The position numbers and the translations under genes are program-made. Shown here piece by piece: positions 8,823 through 17,775 of a stretch of 64,000 nucleotides of DNA (its first letter is position 1; each line of letters starts with the position of its first letter). The DNA lies in NCBI GenBank assembly GCA_049514435.1, contig JBEKVB010000010.1, forward strand, positions 1 through 64,000, read 5' to 3'. The notes under the pieces are model-generated. The model did no database searches, was not told the origin of the DNA, and saw only the letters and a program-made list of their open reading frames with translations. This stretch comes from UBA4810 sp002479215. Lineage in GTDB: Bacteria > Desulfobacterota > Syntrophia > Syntrophales > Smithellaceae.

Positions 8823-10010
8823 TCAATCCTCCTTAACGCTGATCTCTTTATCGGTGAGGTAGCAGGCGGGATCAGGCCCCCAAATTTCTCCCGCCGTTTC
8901 GGCTCTCGCCCGGAAATTGCCGGCGCAAATGTCCAACCAGCGGCATTGGGCGCAGCGTCCTTTTACATATTTCTTTTTGTTTTTCAATTTTGAAAGAAGT
9001 TCGTTTTTCTCGTCGAGCCAGATTTCACTAAAAGGCCTTTGGCGAATATTGCCGACAGGCCGGTTGCGCCAGAATTGATCGGCATAAACTTCGCCATCCC
9101 AGCTGACACAGCCGATACCGAGGCCGGAGCTGTTGCCTTCATTCATTTGCAGAAGCTCTAATACTTCCTTTGCCCGGGCGGAATTTTCTTTTTTCAACTT
9201 TAAATACAGATAAGGGCCGTCGGCATGATTATCCACGGTGAGAATTTCTTTCTGTTCGCCTGCATCAAAGAGTTCTTTCGTCCGCTTCATGATTAAATCA
9301 AGAAGCCTGCGGGTCTCTTCATGAGTCAAATCTTCTTTTCTGAGTTTGGAACCGCGCCCCGTGTAAACAAGATGATAGAAACACAATCTTTCGATTTTTT
9401 CCGTCGCGAGTAAATCGAACATCGCCGGCACATCCGGCAGATTGTGTTTGTTGACTGTAAAGCGAATGCCCACTTTAATTCCGGCATCACGACAATTTCT
9501 TATTCCAACGATTGCCGCGGCAAACGCGCCCTTCTTGCCCCGGAAACGGTCATGTGTTTTTTGTAAACCGTCGAGGCTTACACCCACATACGAAAGACCG
9601 ATCTTCTGAAGTTTGGCTGCGATCTCATTGGTGATCAGCGTGCCGTTGGTGGAAATGACAGCCCGCATTCCTTTACCTACAGCATATTGCGCCAGCTCCA
9701 ATAAATCAGGGCGCAAAAGAGGTTCGCCACCGGAAAAAAGAATCACCGGCGAACCGAACTGAGCCAGATCGTCAATGAGTTTTTTACCTTCTTGTGTGGT
9801 CAATTCATCGGGCGAAAAAGTATTGTCGGAGCTGGAATAACAATGGATACACTTTAAGTTGCAGCGGCGTGTCATATTCCAGACAACAACCGGCCTTTTA
9901 TCGGCGGAAAACTGTAAAAGATGCGACGGAAGCGTACCGGAGTGACGTCCGTAGCGCAAAACATCCGAAGCCTCCACTGCCCCGCAATATAATTTGGAAA
10001 TGCCGATCAT
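8823..10010 (-). CDS. ahbC: 12,18-didecarboxysiroheme deacetylase AhbC (radical SAM)
   Basis: A 395-residue radical SAM protein with CNLKCIHC near residue 50 and a C-terminal Cys-rich region (CAQCRWLDICAGNFRARAE, then a final Cys in GPDPAC). The N-terminal ISKLYCG segment and the CVSWDGEVYADQFW stretch are typical of AhbC, which removes the acetate side chains of didecarboxysiroheme to give Fe-coproporphyrin III. It overlaps the cobA/hemD gene upstream by four bases and is followed four bases later by hemB, so it sits inside the tetrapyrrole operon where the pathway needs it. Confidence 0.92.
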   Translation of the reverse strand: MIGISKLYCGAVEASDVLRYGRHSGTLPSHLLQFSADKRPVVVWNMTRRCNLKCIHCYSSSDNTFSPDELTTQEGKKLIDDLAQFGSPVILFSGGEPLLRPDLLELAQYAVGKGMRAVISTNGTLITNEIAAKLQKIGLSYVGVSLDGLQKTHDRFRGKKGAFAAAIVGIRNCRDAGIKVGIRFTVNKHNLPDVPAMFDLLATEKIERLCFYHLVYTGRGSKLRKEDLTHEETRRLLDLIMKRTKELFDAGEQKEILTVDNHADGPYLYLKLKKENSARAKEVLELLQMNEGNSSGLGIGCVSWDGEVYADQFWRNRPVGNIRQRPFSEIWLDEKNELLSKLKNKKKYVKGRCAQCRWLDICAGNFRARAETAGEIWGPDPACYLTDKEISVKED

Positions 10011-11566
10011 TTTTTCTGCCCCTCTGATCTGTCGCGAACAATCTCCTTTTCAAAATAATTAATCAAAGCTCGAACCAGCCCCTCTATTGTATATTCTTCC
10101 TGATGGATGTCCACAGAAAATCCCGCTTTTTTCGCGGCGGCCGCAGTAACAGGCCCGATGCAGGCAATTTTGATCTTTGGCGGATAGAAAAAATCATTAC
10201 CCATAATTTCCACGAAATTATCGACTGTCGAAGAACTGGTAAAAGTAATCACGCCCACTCGATTTTCATTAAATAGCTTTTCTATTTCTTCCTTCTTCTT
10301 CCCTGAACTTACTGTTTCGTAAGCTGTAACCACATCAACCTTAGCTCCGAGTTTTTTCAAACCCGCGGGAAGAACATCACGCGCTTTGGCCGCCCGCGGA
10401 ATAAGTATTTTCTTTTTCCGCAAATCGATGCCGGCAAATGATTTAAGAATTCCTTCGGAAATAAAGTAATCGGGAACGAGATCAACTTTCATGCCTCTGT
10501 TTTCAATTTGCTTGGCCGTGGCCGGGCCGATACAGCAAATTTTAATCCCTTTCAGATCACGAATGTCTTTTTCTTTTTCCAGTAGTCTTTCCAAAAAGAA
10601 TTGAACGCCGTTAGCGCTCGTGAATATCAGCCAATCGTAATTTTCCAGATTTTTTATTGCCACGTCAAGGTCATGCCAATCCGATGGAGGAACAATCTTA
10701 ATTGTCGGAAAATAAATAGGATACGCTCCTTCTCTTGCCAGCAGTCGCGCTAATTCATCAGCTTGCGCCTCCGGACGAGTGATAACAATGCCCCGGCCCA
10801 AAAGCGGTTTTTGTTCAAACCAGGAGAGTGTCCGGTGCATATCGACCACTTTACCCACGACAAGAATTGCCGGAGGCGAAAAATTACGCTTCTGCGCCAG
10901 TTCGGCGATATTGTCCAGCGTTCCGGTGATGGTTTCCTGCTGCGGCGTTGTACCCCAGCGAATAAGAGCCGCCGGTGTTTCCGGCGCTTTGCCGTTTTTA
11001 AACAACTCCTCTACAATTTGAGCTATATTTTTCACGCCCATCAGGAAAACCAGGGTGCCCATACCGCATAAGGCCTTCCAATCGATATCGCTTTTTTCCT
11101 TTACCGGGTCTTCATGGCCGGTGACAAAAGCCACCGTGGAAGTTAGCCCCCGATGAGTGAGCGGAATGCCCGCATAAGCAGGAACAGCTATCGCGGAGGT
11201 AACTCCCGGAACCACTTCAAAAGGGACACCCTTTGACGCGAGTGTTTCTGCCTCTTCTCCGCCGCGTCCGAAAATAAAAGGATCGCCACCTTTGAGACGG
11301 GCTACCGTATTGCCGTCCAGAGCTTCTTTTGCCAAGAGATAGTTGATCTTGTCCTGTGAGAGCGTGTGATCGCCGCCTTTTTTCCCCGCGTAAATAAAGC
11401 GGGCATCACTCTTGGCGTATTTCAATAATTCTTCATTTACCAGATGATCGTAAACAATGACATCGGCCAAGCGCAGATAATCTAACCCCTTGAGTGTGAT
11501 TAAATCCGCATCGCCCGGACCCGCGCCGATTATATAAACTTTGCCGCTTTTAGTTTTTTGCTTCAT
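10007..11566 (-). CDS. cobA-hemD: Uroporphyrinogen-III methyltransferase / uroporphyrinogen-III synthase fusion
   Basis: This 519-residue fusion has an N-terminal SUMT (CobA) domain, residues ~8-250, with GAGPGDADLITLKG and RLKGGDPFIFGRGGEE, and a C-terminal HemD domain, residues ~255-510. HemD closes hydroxymethylbilane to uroporphyrinogen III; CobA methylates this twice to precorrin-2, committing it to siroheme, B12 or Ahb haem. Such fusions are common in anaerobic bacteria. The start ATG at 11566 lacks a clear Shine-Dalgarno sequence, and the inverted repeat of the GIY-YIG cassette (11583-11608) sits immediately upstream, so that insertion may have altered its translation signal. Confidence 0.95.
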   Translation of the reverse strand: MKQKTKSGKVYIIGAGPGDADLITLKGLDYLRLADVIVYDHLVNEELLKYAKSDARFIYAGKKGGDHTLSQDKINYLLAKEALDGNTVARLKGGDPFIFGRGGEEAETLASKGVPFEVVPGVTSAIAVPAYAGIPLTHRGLTSTVAFVTGHEDPVKEKSDIDWKALCGMGTLVFLMGVKNIAQIVEELFKNGKAPETPAALIRWGTTPQQETITGTLDNIAELAQKRNFSPPAILVVGKVVDMHRTLSWFEQKPLLGRGIVITRPEAQADELARLLAREGAYPIYFPTIKIVPPSDWHDLDVAIKNLENYDWLIFTSANGVQFFLERLLEKEKDIRDLKGIKICCIGPATAKQIENRGMKVDLVPDYFISEGILKSFAGIDLRKKKILIPRAAKARDVLPAGLKKLGAKVDVVTAYETVSSGKKKEEIEKLFNENRVGVITFTSSSTVDNFVEIMGNDFFYPPKIKIACIGPVTAAAAKKAGFSVDIHQEEYTIEGLVRALINYFEKEIVRDRSEGQKK

Positions 11567-11582
11567 AAATAAACATTTTTGG

Positions 11583-11608
11583 CATTCCCGCGTAGGCGGG
11601 AATCCAGT
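11583..11608. repeat. Inverted repeat, left end of GIY-YIG cassette
   Basis: The 26-bp palindromic sequence (core CATTCCCGCGTAGGCGGGAATCC) matches the reverse complement of 11959-11986 at 25 of 26 bases. The two copies bracket the small GIY-YIG gene. Confidence 0.8.
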
Positions 11609-11641
11609 AATAAAAGTTTTAAAAGCAAATGACGTGAAATA

Positions 11642-11938
11642 CTATTGAACAATTTCATTATACAAATCGCTCCATGCGGGATTTTTTTCTTCTATTAATC
11701 TTAGTTTCCACTTTCTATTCCATTTCTTTATTTGCTTTTCTCTCAGAATAGCTTCCTCTACTTTACTATAATATTTATAATACACAAGATCATGAACATT
11801 ATATTTCTTTGTGAATCCATCTATAAAATTATGTTTGTGCTCATACACTCGTTTTGTTAAATTACTTGTCACACCAACATATAAAGTTCCATTCTTTTGA
11901 CTCGCCAAAATATAAACATAATATTGTTTCATAAACAA
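11642..11938 (-). CDS. Small GIY-YIG nuclease domain protein
   Basis: A 98-residue single-domain protein with the GIY-YIG signature in the form YYVYILAS ... GTLYVGVTS, the conserved Arg in TKRVYEHKHN, and a later ILREKQIKKWNRKWKL segment carrying the conserved Glu. It belongs to the UPF0213/YhbQ-like group of stand-alone GIY-YIG proteins, whose cellular role is unclear. It interrupts an otherwise tight tetrapyrrole operon between hemC and cobA/hemD and is flanked by 26-bp inverted repeats. It is more AT-rich than its neighbours. This suggests a mobile or acquired cassette rather than a haem function. Confidence 0.88.
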   Translation of the reverse strand: MFMKQYYVYILASQKNGTLYVGVTSNLTKRVYEHKHNFIDGFTKKYNVHDLVYYKYYSKVEEAILREKQIKKWNRKWKLRLIEEKNPAWSDLYNEIVQ

Positions 11939-11958
11939 AATTTATTAAAATAAAATCC

Positions 11959-11986
11959 ACTGGATTCCCGCCTGCGCGGGAATGAC
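11959..11986. repeat. Inverted repeat, right end of GIY-YIG cassette
   Basis: A palindromic repeat (core GGATTCCCGCCTGCGCGGG) that is the inverted partner of 11583-11608. The pair frames a segment of about 404 bp carrying one gene. Confidence 0.8.
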
Positions 11987-12006
11987 ACTAATATTGGATA
12001 TTGGTT

Positions 12007-12921
12007 TCAGTAACCCAATTCCAGAAACTTTTTGCCGCCGCGCTCCAGAATCATTTCCGCGAGTTTTTTGCCCAGCTCTTCCGCTTCAAAAATAGTTCCT
12101 TTCACTTTATCCCTGATTATCCCCGAGCCCTGAGGCGAAGCCACAAGCCCTTCCAGTGAAAGCTTATCACCTTCCAGTTTGCCTAACGCGGCAATAGGCA
12201 AACGGCAGCCGCCTCCCAAATAGCGCAAGAAAGAACGCTCCGCTGTTATTTCCGTATTAGTCGGCGCGTGATTAATTTTCGCCAGAATTTTTTTTAGCTC
12301 ATTGTCACCTGTTCTTACTTCCAGTCCCAAAGCGCCCTGTCCTACCGCAGGCAGCATCAATTCCACCGGCAGAAATTGCGTAATTCTCTGGACAAATCCC
12401 ATTCGTTTCATGCCCGCCGCCGCGACAATAACACCGTCGAGCTTTTCCGTTTCTATTTTTCGTAGCCTCGTATCCAAATTACCGCGCAGGGGAACAATTA
12501 CAGCGTCGGGCAATATATCCAGAAGTTGAGCGGAACGGCGCAATGATCCCGTGCCAATTTTTGCTCCTTTGGGCATTTGTTCGATCTTCCTGTTATCCCT
12601 GGATACCAGAATATCCCTGGCGTCTTCCCGCTGGAGAATCGCGGCAAACTCCAAACCGTCGGGAATTTCCGTGGGCACATCTTTCATGCTGTGCACTGCA
12701 AGATCAACTGCACTGGAAAGAAGGGCGTCTTCAATCTCTTTGACAAACACTCCTTTGCCGCCGATTTTCAGCAGAGAGATATCCTGCATGATATCTCCGC
12801 TGGTTTTAATGATACGGATTTCGATAACCGTTTCTGGCATTATCTTTTTAATTTTTTCGGCAACGAAATCGGCTTGAGTTAAAGCCAGCTTGCTGCCGCG
12901 GGTTCCGATTTTTATATTCAT
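12007..12921 (-). CDS. hemC: Hydroxymethylbilane synthase (porphobilinogen deaminase)
   Basis: A 304-residue HemC that links four porphobilinogen units into hydroxymethylbilane. The N-terminus IGTRGSKLALTQADFV, the AVHSMKDVPTE motif and the cofactor-attachment loop LGGGCRLPIAA, with the Cys that carries the dipyrromethane primer, are all intact. Length is normal. It lies between hemA and the GIY-YIG cassette in the leftward tetrapyrrole operon, and would hand its product to the HemD domain of the next gene. Confidence 0.97.
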   Translation of the reverse strand: MNIKIGTRGSKLALTQADFVAEKIKKIMPETVIEIRIIKTSGDIMQDISLLKIGGKGVFVKEIEDALLSSAVDLAVHSMKDVPTEIPDGLEFAAILQREDARDILVSRDNRKIEQMPKGAKIGTGSLRRSAQLLDILPDAVIVPLRGNLDTRLRKIETEKLDGVIVAAAGMKRMGFVQRITQFLPVELMLPAVGQGALGLEVRTGDNELKKILAKINHAPTNTEITAERSFLRYLGGGCRLPIAALGKLEGDKLSLEGLVASPQGSGIIRDKVKGTIFEAEELGKKLAEMILERGGKKFLELGY

Positions 12922-13039
12922 ACCAATCTATTCATACTTTTATCGGGTTGTTCCGAAGACTGCCACTACAATCGGCATTATCATGCGGGGCACGTTCTCT
13001 GAACGCGCCGTCAATTACCTCTCACTAATATCTGCTCCA

Positions 13040-14302
13040 TTATTCATCCAAACGAAAGATTTGCCTTACCGTCGCCACTATGTCTGTGGAACCAACTTCG
13101 GAACATTCTTCTTTTAAAACACTAACCGGAGTATGCAGTATCTTGTTGACAATGGAATTGACCAGAACTTTTATTTTTTCTTGTTCCTCCTGATCAAATT
13201 TTTGCATCCAGTTAGACGCCTTCTTCATTTCCGCCTGCGTAATTTCTTCGGCCTTGCTACGCAGGGACACTATCGTCGGCACAGCCTCCAATTCTTTCAA
13301 CCAGTTAGTGTAACGCATTATTTCCTCTTCCACGATCGCTTCGGCCTTAAGCGCTTCTTTTTTGCGGATATTCATGTTTTCGTCGACAATATCCTGAAGA
13401 TTGTCAATGTTATAAAGGTAAACATTATCGATGGAATCTGCGGCGGGATCAATGTCGCGCGGGACGGCTATGTCAATCAGGAACAACAGGCGATTTTTAC
13501 GTTGATGATGAATTTTACGGATTAAATCGGCAGTAACGATATAGTCAGGCGCGTCTGTTGAACTAATTACAATGTCGGCCTCGATCAGCTTTTCGCCCAA
13601 AGCGTCCAGCGATACAGCTTCTCCATGAAATTTCTCCGCCAGTTGCGCCGCGTGCGATGGCGATCTATTGGCGACGATTATATCCTCCGCCCCACTACTG
13701 ATAAGATGCGTGCCGGTCAATTCGGCCATTTCTCCAGCCCCGATCAATAAAATTTTCCTGCCCGTAAGCGTTCCGAATATTTTCTTGGCCAACTCCACCG
13801 CGGCAAAGCTCACGGAAACCGGATTGACCGCTATCGCCGTTTCCGACCGGACGCGTTTGGCCGTGCGAAAAGCGCGGTGCATCAAGCGATTAAGAACGGT
13901 TCCGGTCGCGTTTCGTTCCAAAGCCCGGCGGTAAGCGTCTTTCACCTGCCCAAGAATTTGCGTTTCGCCCATCACCAGCGAATCAAGGCTGGACGCCACT
14001 CTAAAAATATGGCGCACCGCTTCCTTATCGCAATAATTGTAAAGACATTTTTCCGCTTCTTCCTGCGTCAGATTTCCATTTTGCGCCAAAAAATCAAAGA
14101 GGCTGCGGACAGTTTCCTCCTTCCCCTCGATGCTGGCGATAATTTCAATTCGGTTACAGGTGGAAATATGCAGCACTTCCTGCACGCCTTTTAAGGAAAG
14201 AAGCCGGGAAAAGAGGTCCTTTTCTTCCTCGCAACCGGAAAATATTTTTTCCCGAACAGCAAGTGGTGCTGTTTTATGATTTACGCCCAGTAATACAATC
14301 AT
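13040..14302 (-). CDS. hemA: Glutamyl-tRNA reductase
   Basis: A 420-residue HemA, the first committed enzyme of the C5 route, reducing glutamyl-tRNA to glutamate-1-semialdehyde with NADPH. The N-terminal catalytic domain shows GVNHKTAPLAVREK and the nucleophilic Cys in HISTCNRIEI. A Rossmann domain follows (ILLIGAGEMAELTG) and then a helical dimerisation domain. It starts three bases after the hemX stop. The next C5 enzyme, hemL, is not in this window and must lie elsewhere. Confidence 0.97.
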   Translation of the reverse strand: MIVLLGVNHKTAPLAVREKIFSGCEEEKDLFSRLLSLKGVQEVLHISTCNRIEIIASIEGKEETVRSLFDFLAQNGNLTQEEAEKCLYNYCDKEAVRHIFRVASSLDSLVMGETQILGQVKDAYRRALERNATGTVLNRLMHRAFRTAKRVRSETAIAVNPVSVSFAAVELAKKIFGTLTGRKILLIGAGEMAELTGTHLISSGAEDIIVANRSPSHAAQLAEKFHGEAVSLDALGEKLIEADIVISSTDAPDYIVTADLIRKIHHQRKNRLLFLIDIAVPRDIDPAADSIDNVYLYNIDNLQDIVDENMNIRKKEALKAEAIVEEEIMRYTNWLKELEAVPTIVSLRSKAEEITQAEMKKASNWMQKFDQEEQEKIKVLVNSIVNKILHTPVSVLKEECSEVGSTDIVATVRQIFRLDE

Positions 14303-14305
14303 ATC

Positions 14306-15142
14306 TTAAATAAAATCATGTAAAGTTGTAAAACAAAATCTCACGCCAATATAAGATAACAAGAAGAGAATAAAGACGGCGCAGGAAACTACAGCCATCC
14401 GGAAACCTTTCCAGCCGATGGCGAGACGCTGATGCAGAAGAAATCCGTAAATAATCCAAGCGCTAACTGTCCAAATAATTTTTGGATCTGCGGGCCAACC
14501 TCTCTCCCAGGTAAATCCCGCAGAAACCGCTCCGGCAATAATACCTACGGTCAAAATGGGGAACCCCCAAAGCAGGCAAATATGATTAATCTTGTCCAGA
14601 TCGCTAAGCGATGGCAATAACCTGCTCATGGAGCTCAGTTTCTTATGTTTCAGCAGGCCGTTTTGAATTATGAACATCGCTCCCGCGCAGGAGGCAAGGA
14701 CAAATAAAACTTCCCCGACGATTGTTAAAGTTAAATGCGCCATAGTCAGCCAGTTTCGTAAACCCTCCGGCAGCAGGGATTTGCCTGTTTCCTGTCCGGC
14801 AGCTGCAATCATAAAAAACAAAATGAACGGAGAAATAAAAGCGCCCAACAATCTTGTTTTGGTTTTAAATTGCAGGGCAAGATAAACTCCACTTGCCGAC
14901 AAGGCACAAAAAGAAAAGAAAGCGCGCGAACCGAGATTGTGAAATCCGGTGGAACTTATGACTGCGAGCAATAAATAAACAGTTAAAAAGACGAAAGCAA
15001 TGGCCAAAATCCAGGTGGAAATTTTGGCCAGCATCACTCTCTTCACAAGCAAGGAAAGCAAATATCCGGCAACGGACAAAGTGCAGAGGGCAAAGACAAT
15101 TTTAAATAAAATCAATCCTAAGCTAATTAAACTCAATTTCAA
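14306..15142 (-). CDS. hemX: HemX/CcsA-like cytochrome c assembly membrane protein
   Basis: This 278-residue protein has about eight hydrophobic helices and belongs to the CcsA/ResC/CcmC-like assembly family, with ERGWPADPKIIWTVSAWIIY resembling the WWD-type haem-handling segment in weakened form. In other bacteria the homologue next to hemA is called HemX and limits HemA levels, or handles haem at the membrane; which applies here is not known. Its first 20 bases overlap the end of the upstream dehydrogenase gene, and hemA follows after three bases, so the three genes are tightly coupled. Confidence 0.85.
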   Translation of the reverse strand: MKLSLISLGLILFKIVFALCTLSVAGYLLSLLVKRVMLAKISTWILAIAFVFLTVYLLLAVISSTGFHNLGSRAFFSFCALSASGVYLALQFKTKTRLLGAFISPFILFFMIAAAGQETGKSLLPEGLRNWLTMAHLTLTIVGEVLFVLASCAGAMFIIQNGLLKHKKLSSMSRLLPSLSDLDKINHICLLWGFPILTVGIIAGAVSAGFTWERGWPADPKIIWTVSAWIIYGFLLHQRLAIGWKGFRMAVVSCAVFILFLLSYIGVRFCFTTLHDFI

Positions 15143-15764
15143 CCTCCTTACCAGTGATTTTCTTTACAAGCATCTTCACCTTTTTCCAATCTTTTTCCTT
15201 TATAACATCCAGCATTCCCGCCGCCAATAAGGATGCAAACCAATCTTTGCCCACACGGGAATTTTTCGCCATTTTGGTTCTTAGTCTCCCTAAAATGTTG
15301 AGAAAAATTTCATATTCCTTTCCGTATTTAGATTCCAGCTCTTCGCGCAGATGCCGCGCCAGCGCCGGACTTTTGCCGCCGGTTCCTATAGCGATTGTCA
15401 GATCGCCTCGCTCCACAAGAGAGGGCAAAATAAAATCGCATTTTTGCGGGTCGTCAACAATATTTACGGGAATGCCCTTACTGCGGGCGTCGCTGGATAT
15501 TGCCGCATTGGTTTTTTCATCATCTGTTGCCCCAACAACCAAAGCGGCTCCATAGATATATTCACTGGAGTATTCTTTGGCAATGTGGCTGATGATGCTT
15601 TCTTCGTTCAGTCGGGTAAGCTCCGGTGTCAGTTGGGGGCTGATGATAAACACTTCAGCGCCACTCTCCAGAAGCCTTTTTACCTTTCTTTCCGCGACTT
15701 CACCGCCGCCCACAACGACACATTTCTTGCCGGCAATATTCCAAAAAACAGGGTAATATTTCAA
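15123..15764 (-). CDS. sirC: Precorrin-2 dehydrogenase / sirohydrochlorin ferrochelatase-like
   Basis: A 213-residue protein like the N-terminal half of CysG/Met8p. It oxidises precorrin-2 to sirohydrochlorin with NAD+ and may also insert iron. The Rossmann loop KKCVVVGGGEVAERKV is near the N-terminus, and NIVDDPQKCDFILPS carries the Asp typical of the active site. I chose TTG 15764 because AAAGGA lies five bases upstream and the protein then begins LKYYPVFWNIAGKKC, like relatives; a GTG 60 bases earlier would add a tail without clear homology. It is the first gene of the tetrapyrrole operon and supplies siroheme for the Ahb steps. Confidence 0.88.
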   Translation of the reverse strand: MKYYPVFWNIAGKKCVVVGGGEVAERKVKRLLESGAEVFIISPQLTPELTRLNEESIISHIAKEYSSEYIYGAALVVGATDDEKTNAAISSDARSKGIPVNIVDDPQKCDFILPSLVERGDLTIAIGTGGKSPALARHLREELESKYGKEYEIFLNILGRLRTKMAKNSRVGKDWFASLLAAGMLDVIKEKDWKKVKMLVKKITGKEVEIEFN

Positions 15765-15998
15765 TGTTTTCCTTTCCGCCACGGTACTGTTACGCTGGTC
15801 AAACCTGTTAGAGGAAACTACCACGAAGGGGGGTAAAATTCAAGCCGGGGTATTTGTGCAGAAACAGGAAACAAAAATAGTTTTTTGAGGAACCACATAC
15901 AGTTGCGGCAGATGAATGCACATCATTAGGTATTAGGCTGCTTGAAATATTACCCAAAACAGGATATATCAATTTTCAACAGGGATAAAGGATTTTGC

Positions 15999-16940
15999 AT
16001 GGCAAAAAAAGACCCGGAAAAATGGCTGAAAATGGAAATATCAGCTCCCGTGGAACTCATGGACGCGCTAGGAAATTTTCTTACCGAAACAGGCGCCCAG
16101 GGCGTGTTTCAAGAAACGCTGGAGCCTCAAGCTGCAGGCGACTTTCCCGAATCGAGAGATGAGGAATTACTCCAAGCCTATTTTCCTTACGACGCGCGCA
16201 GCGAAAAAAGAATTATCGCCGTGCAGAAATATATGGAAAGCGTGCGCGAAATATTCCCCGGTATAAGAAAACCGTCTCTGAAAACAGAAGTCATCAGCGA
16301 CCCGGATTGGGGCGAGCAATGGAAAAAATATTTCAAGCCCATACGGGTAAGCAACAATATCATCGTCAAACCGACATGGGAAAGATATTCTCCTTCCAGC
16401 CGCGATATTGTAATTGAAATTGATCCGGGTATGGCTTTCGGCACCGGTCAGCATGCTTCCACCAGAATGTGCATGGAAGCTATCGAAGATATAATCATGA
16501 AAGACCGTTCGATTAAATCATGGAAAGTGCTGGACGTCGGTTGCGGTACAGGTATTCTAGGTATTACCGCTGCCAAGCTCGGCGCGCAGGATGTCATCTG
16601 CGTGGATATTGATAAAAAAGCCGTGGAAATCGCTCGCGAAAATGCGGCAATCAATCAGGTGGATGACCGCTTAAGATTTTTCAACCGTGATGTTACAACC
16701 ATCAACGAACCGCGCAATTTAATTATCGCTAACCTTACCGCTAAATTACTCTTAACATTGAGGCCACATTTGACAAATTTACTTTTAATGGACGGATATT
16801 TGATCATCTCCGGCATCATTGAACAGGATACCAAAAGCATCGAAGAGAATTTTTCTGTCGCATCGTTCACCCAAAACAAAGTAATCACGGAAAAAGAATG
16901 GGTTTGCTACGTGCTCAGGAAAAAATCGGCAACTGTTTAA
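15999..16940 (+). CDS. prmA: Ribosomal protein L11 methyltransferase
   Basis: The 313-residue protein has a PrmA-type N-terminal substrate domain (residues ~1-110) and a SAM-dependent methyltransferase domain with motif I VLDVGCGTGILGITAAKLGA and the post-I acidic VDIDKKAVEIA. It trimethylates ribosomal protein L11. I place the start at ATG 15999, which has AAAGGA upstream; an earlier ATG at 15942 would add 19 residues without a ribosome site. It is divergent from the haem operon and followed by rsmE, another ribosome-modifying enzyme. Confidence 0.93.
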   Translation: MAKKDPEKWLKMEISAPVELMDALGNFLTETGAQGVFQETLEPQAAGDFPESRDEELLQAYFPYDARSEKRIIAVQKYMESVREIFPGIRKPSLKTEVISDPDWGEQWKKYFKPIRVSNNIIVKPTWERYSPSSRDIVIEIDPGMAFGTGQHASTRMCMEAIEDIIMKDRSIKSWKVLDVGCGTGILGITAAKLGAQDVICVDIDKKAVEIARENAAINQVDDRLRFFNRDVTTINEPRNLIIANLTAKLLLTLRPHLTNLLLMDGYLIISGIIEQDTKSIEENFSVASFTQNKVITEKEWVCYVLRKKSATV

Positions 16941-16992
16941 CAGCGAAACTTTTTAAACTTAAACGCCTCTATTAAACAAAGGATAGTTAGCT

Positions 16993-17775
16993 TTGACCAT
17001 TCCCAGAATTTATTGTCCTGATGCAGTAGAAAATAAAGAAATTTGCGAACTGGGACCGGACAATTATAAATATTTGAAACAAGTACTGCGCTTAAAGCCG
17101 GGCAATAAAATAAATGTGTTTGACGGTTTCGGTCATGAGTTCGCTGCTGTAATCAAAAATTTTTCGTCCGGCCGGGTTTGTGTGGAGCTGGGGAAAAGAA
17201 TTCAAGCCGCCGGTAAAGAAATTCGAGTCTCTTTGGCTCAAGCCATACCCAAAGCAAATAAAATGGATTTGATCGTGAAGAGCGCTGCTGAACTTGGCGC
17301 AGATGTAATAATTCCATTCACGGCGGAGCGGTCAATCAGCCGGATTGCCGGAGAAAAAGCTCTTTTAAAAATAGCGCGCTGGCAAAAGATCGCCCGGGAA
17401 GCGGCACGCTGCTGCCGCAGCAGCCGAATAACAGAGATATCATCACCCCTGTCTTTTGCGAACATGCTTTCCCAGGCCAGCGGCAAATCCTACAAAATTA
17501 TTTTTTGGGAAGAAGAATCGCAAAAAAGTATCAAAGACGCGCTCACGGATAAAAAATTTAATTTAATGAATGATTTTTTTGTTATTGTCGGGCCGGAAGG
17601 CGGTTTTTCCAAAGACGAAGTTATACTGGCAAAAAAAGCCGGATTTATTTCGGTTTCCCTCGGCAGACAAATTTTAAAGGTAGAAACAGCGGCGGCGGCG
17701 ATAATCTCCATCATTCAATATGAAAAAGGAATTTTCAGCAATAGATTAAAGGAGGTAAAAAATGCCCATTTATAA
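16993..17775 (+). CDS. rsmE: 16S rRNA m3U1498 methyltransferase RsmE
   Basis: A 260-residue SPOUT-class methyltransferase that N3-methylates U1498 of 16S rRNA. The N-terminal PUA-like domain is followed by the knotted SAM-binding region with FVIVGPEGGFSKDEV and LGRQILKVETAAAA, both diagnostic. The start is TTG at 16993, preceded by AAAGGATAG. It probably forms an operon with prmA upstream and overlaps the RDD gene downstream by 14 bases. Confidence 0.95.
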   Translation: MTIPRIYCPDAVENKEICELGPDNYKYLKQVLRLKPGNKINVFDGFGHEFAAVIKNFSSGRVCVELGKRIQAAGKEIRVSLAQAIPKANKMDLIVKSAAELGADVIIPFTAERSISRIAGEKALLKIARWQKIAREAARCCRSSRITEISSPLSFANMLSQASGKSYKIIFWEEESQKSIKDALTDKKFNLMNDFFVIVGPEGGFSKDEVILAKKAGFISVSLGRQILKVETAAAAIISIIQYEKGIFSNRLKEVKNAHL

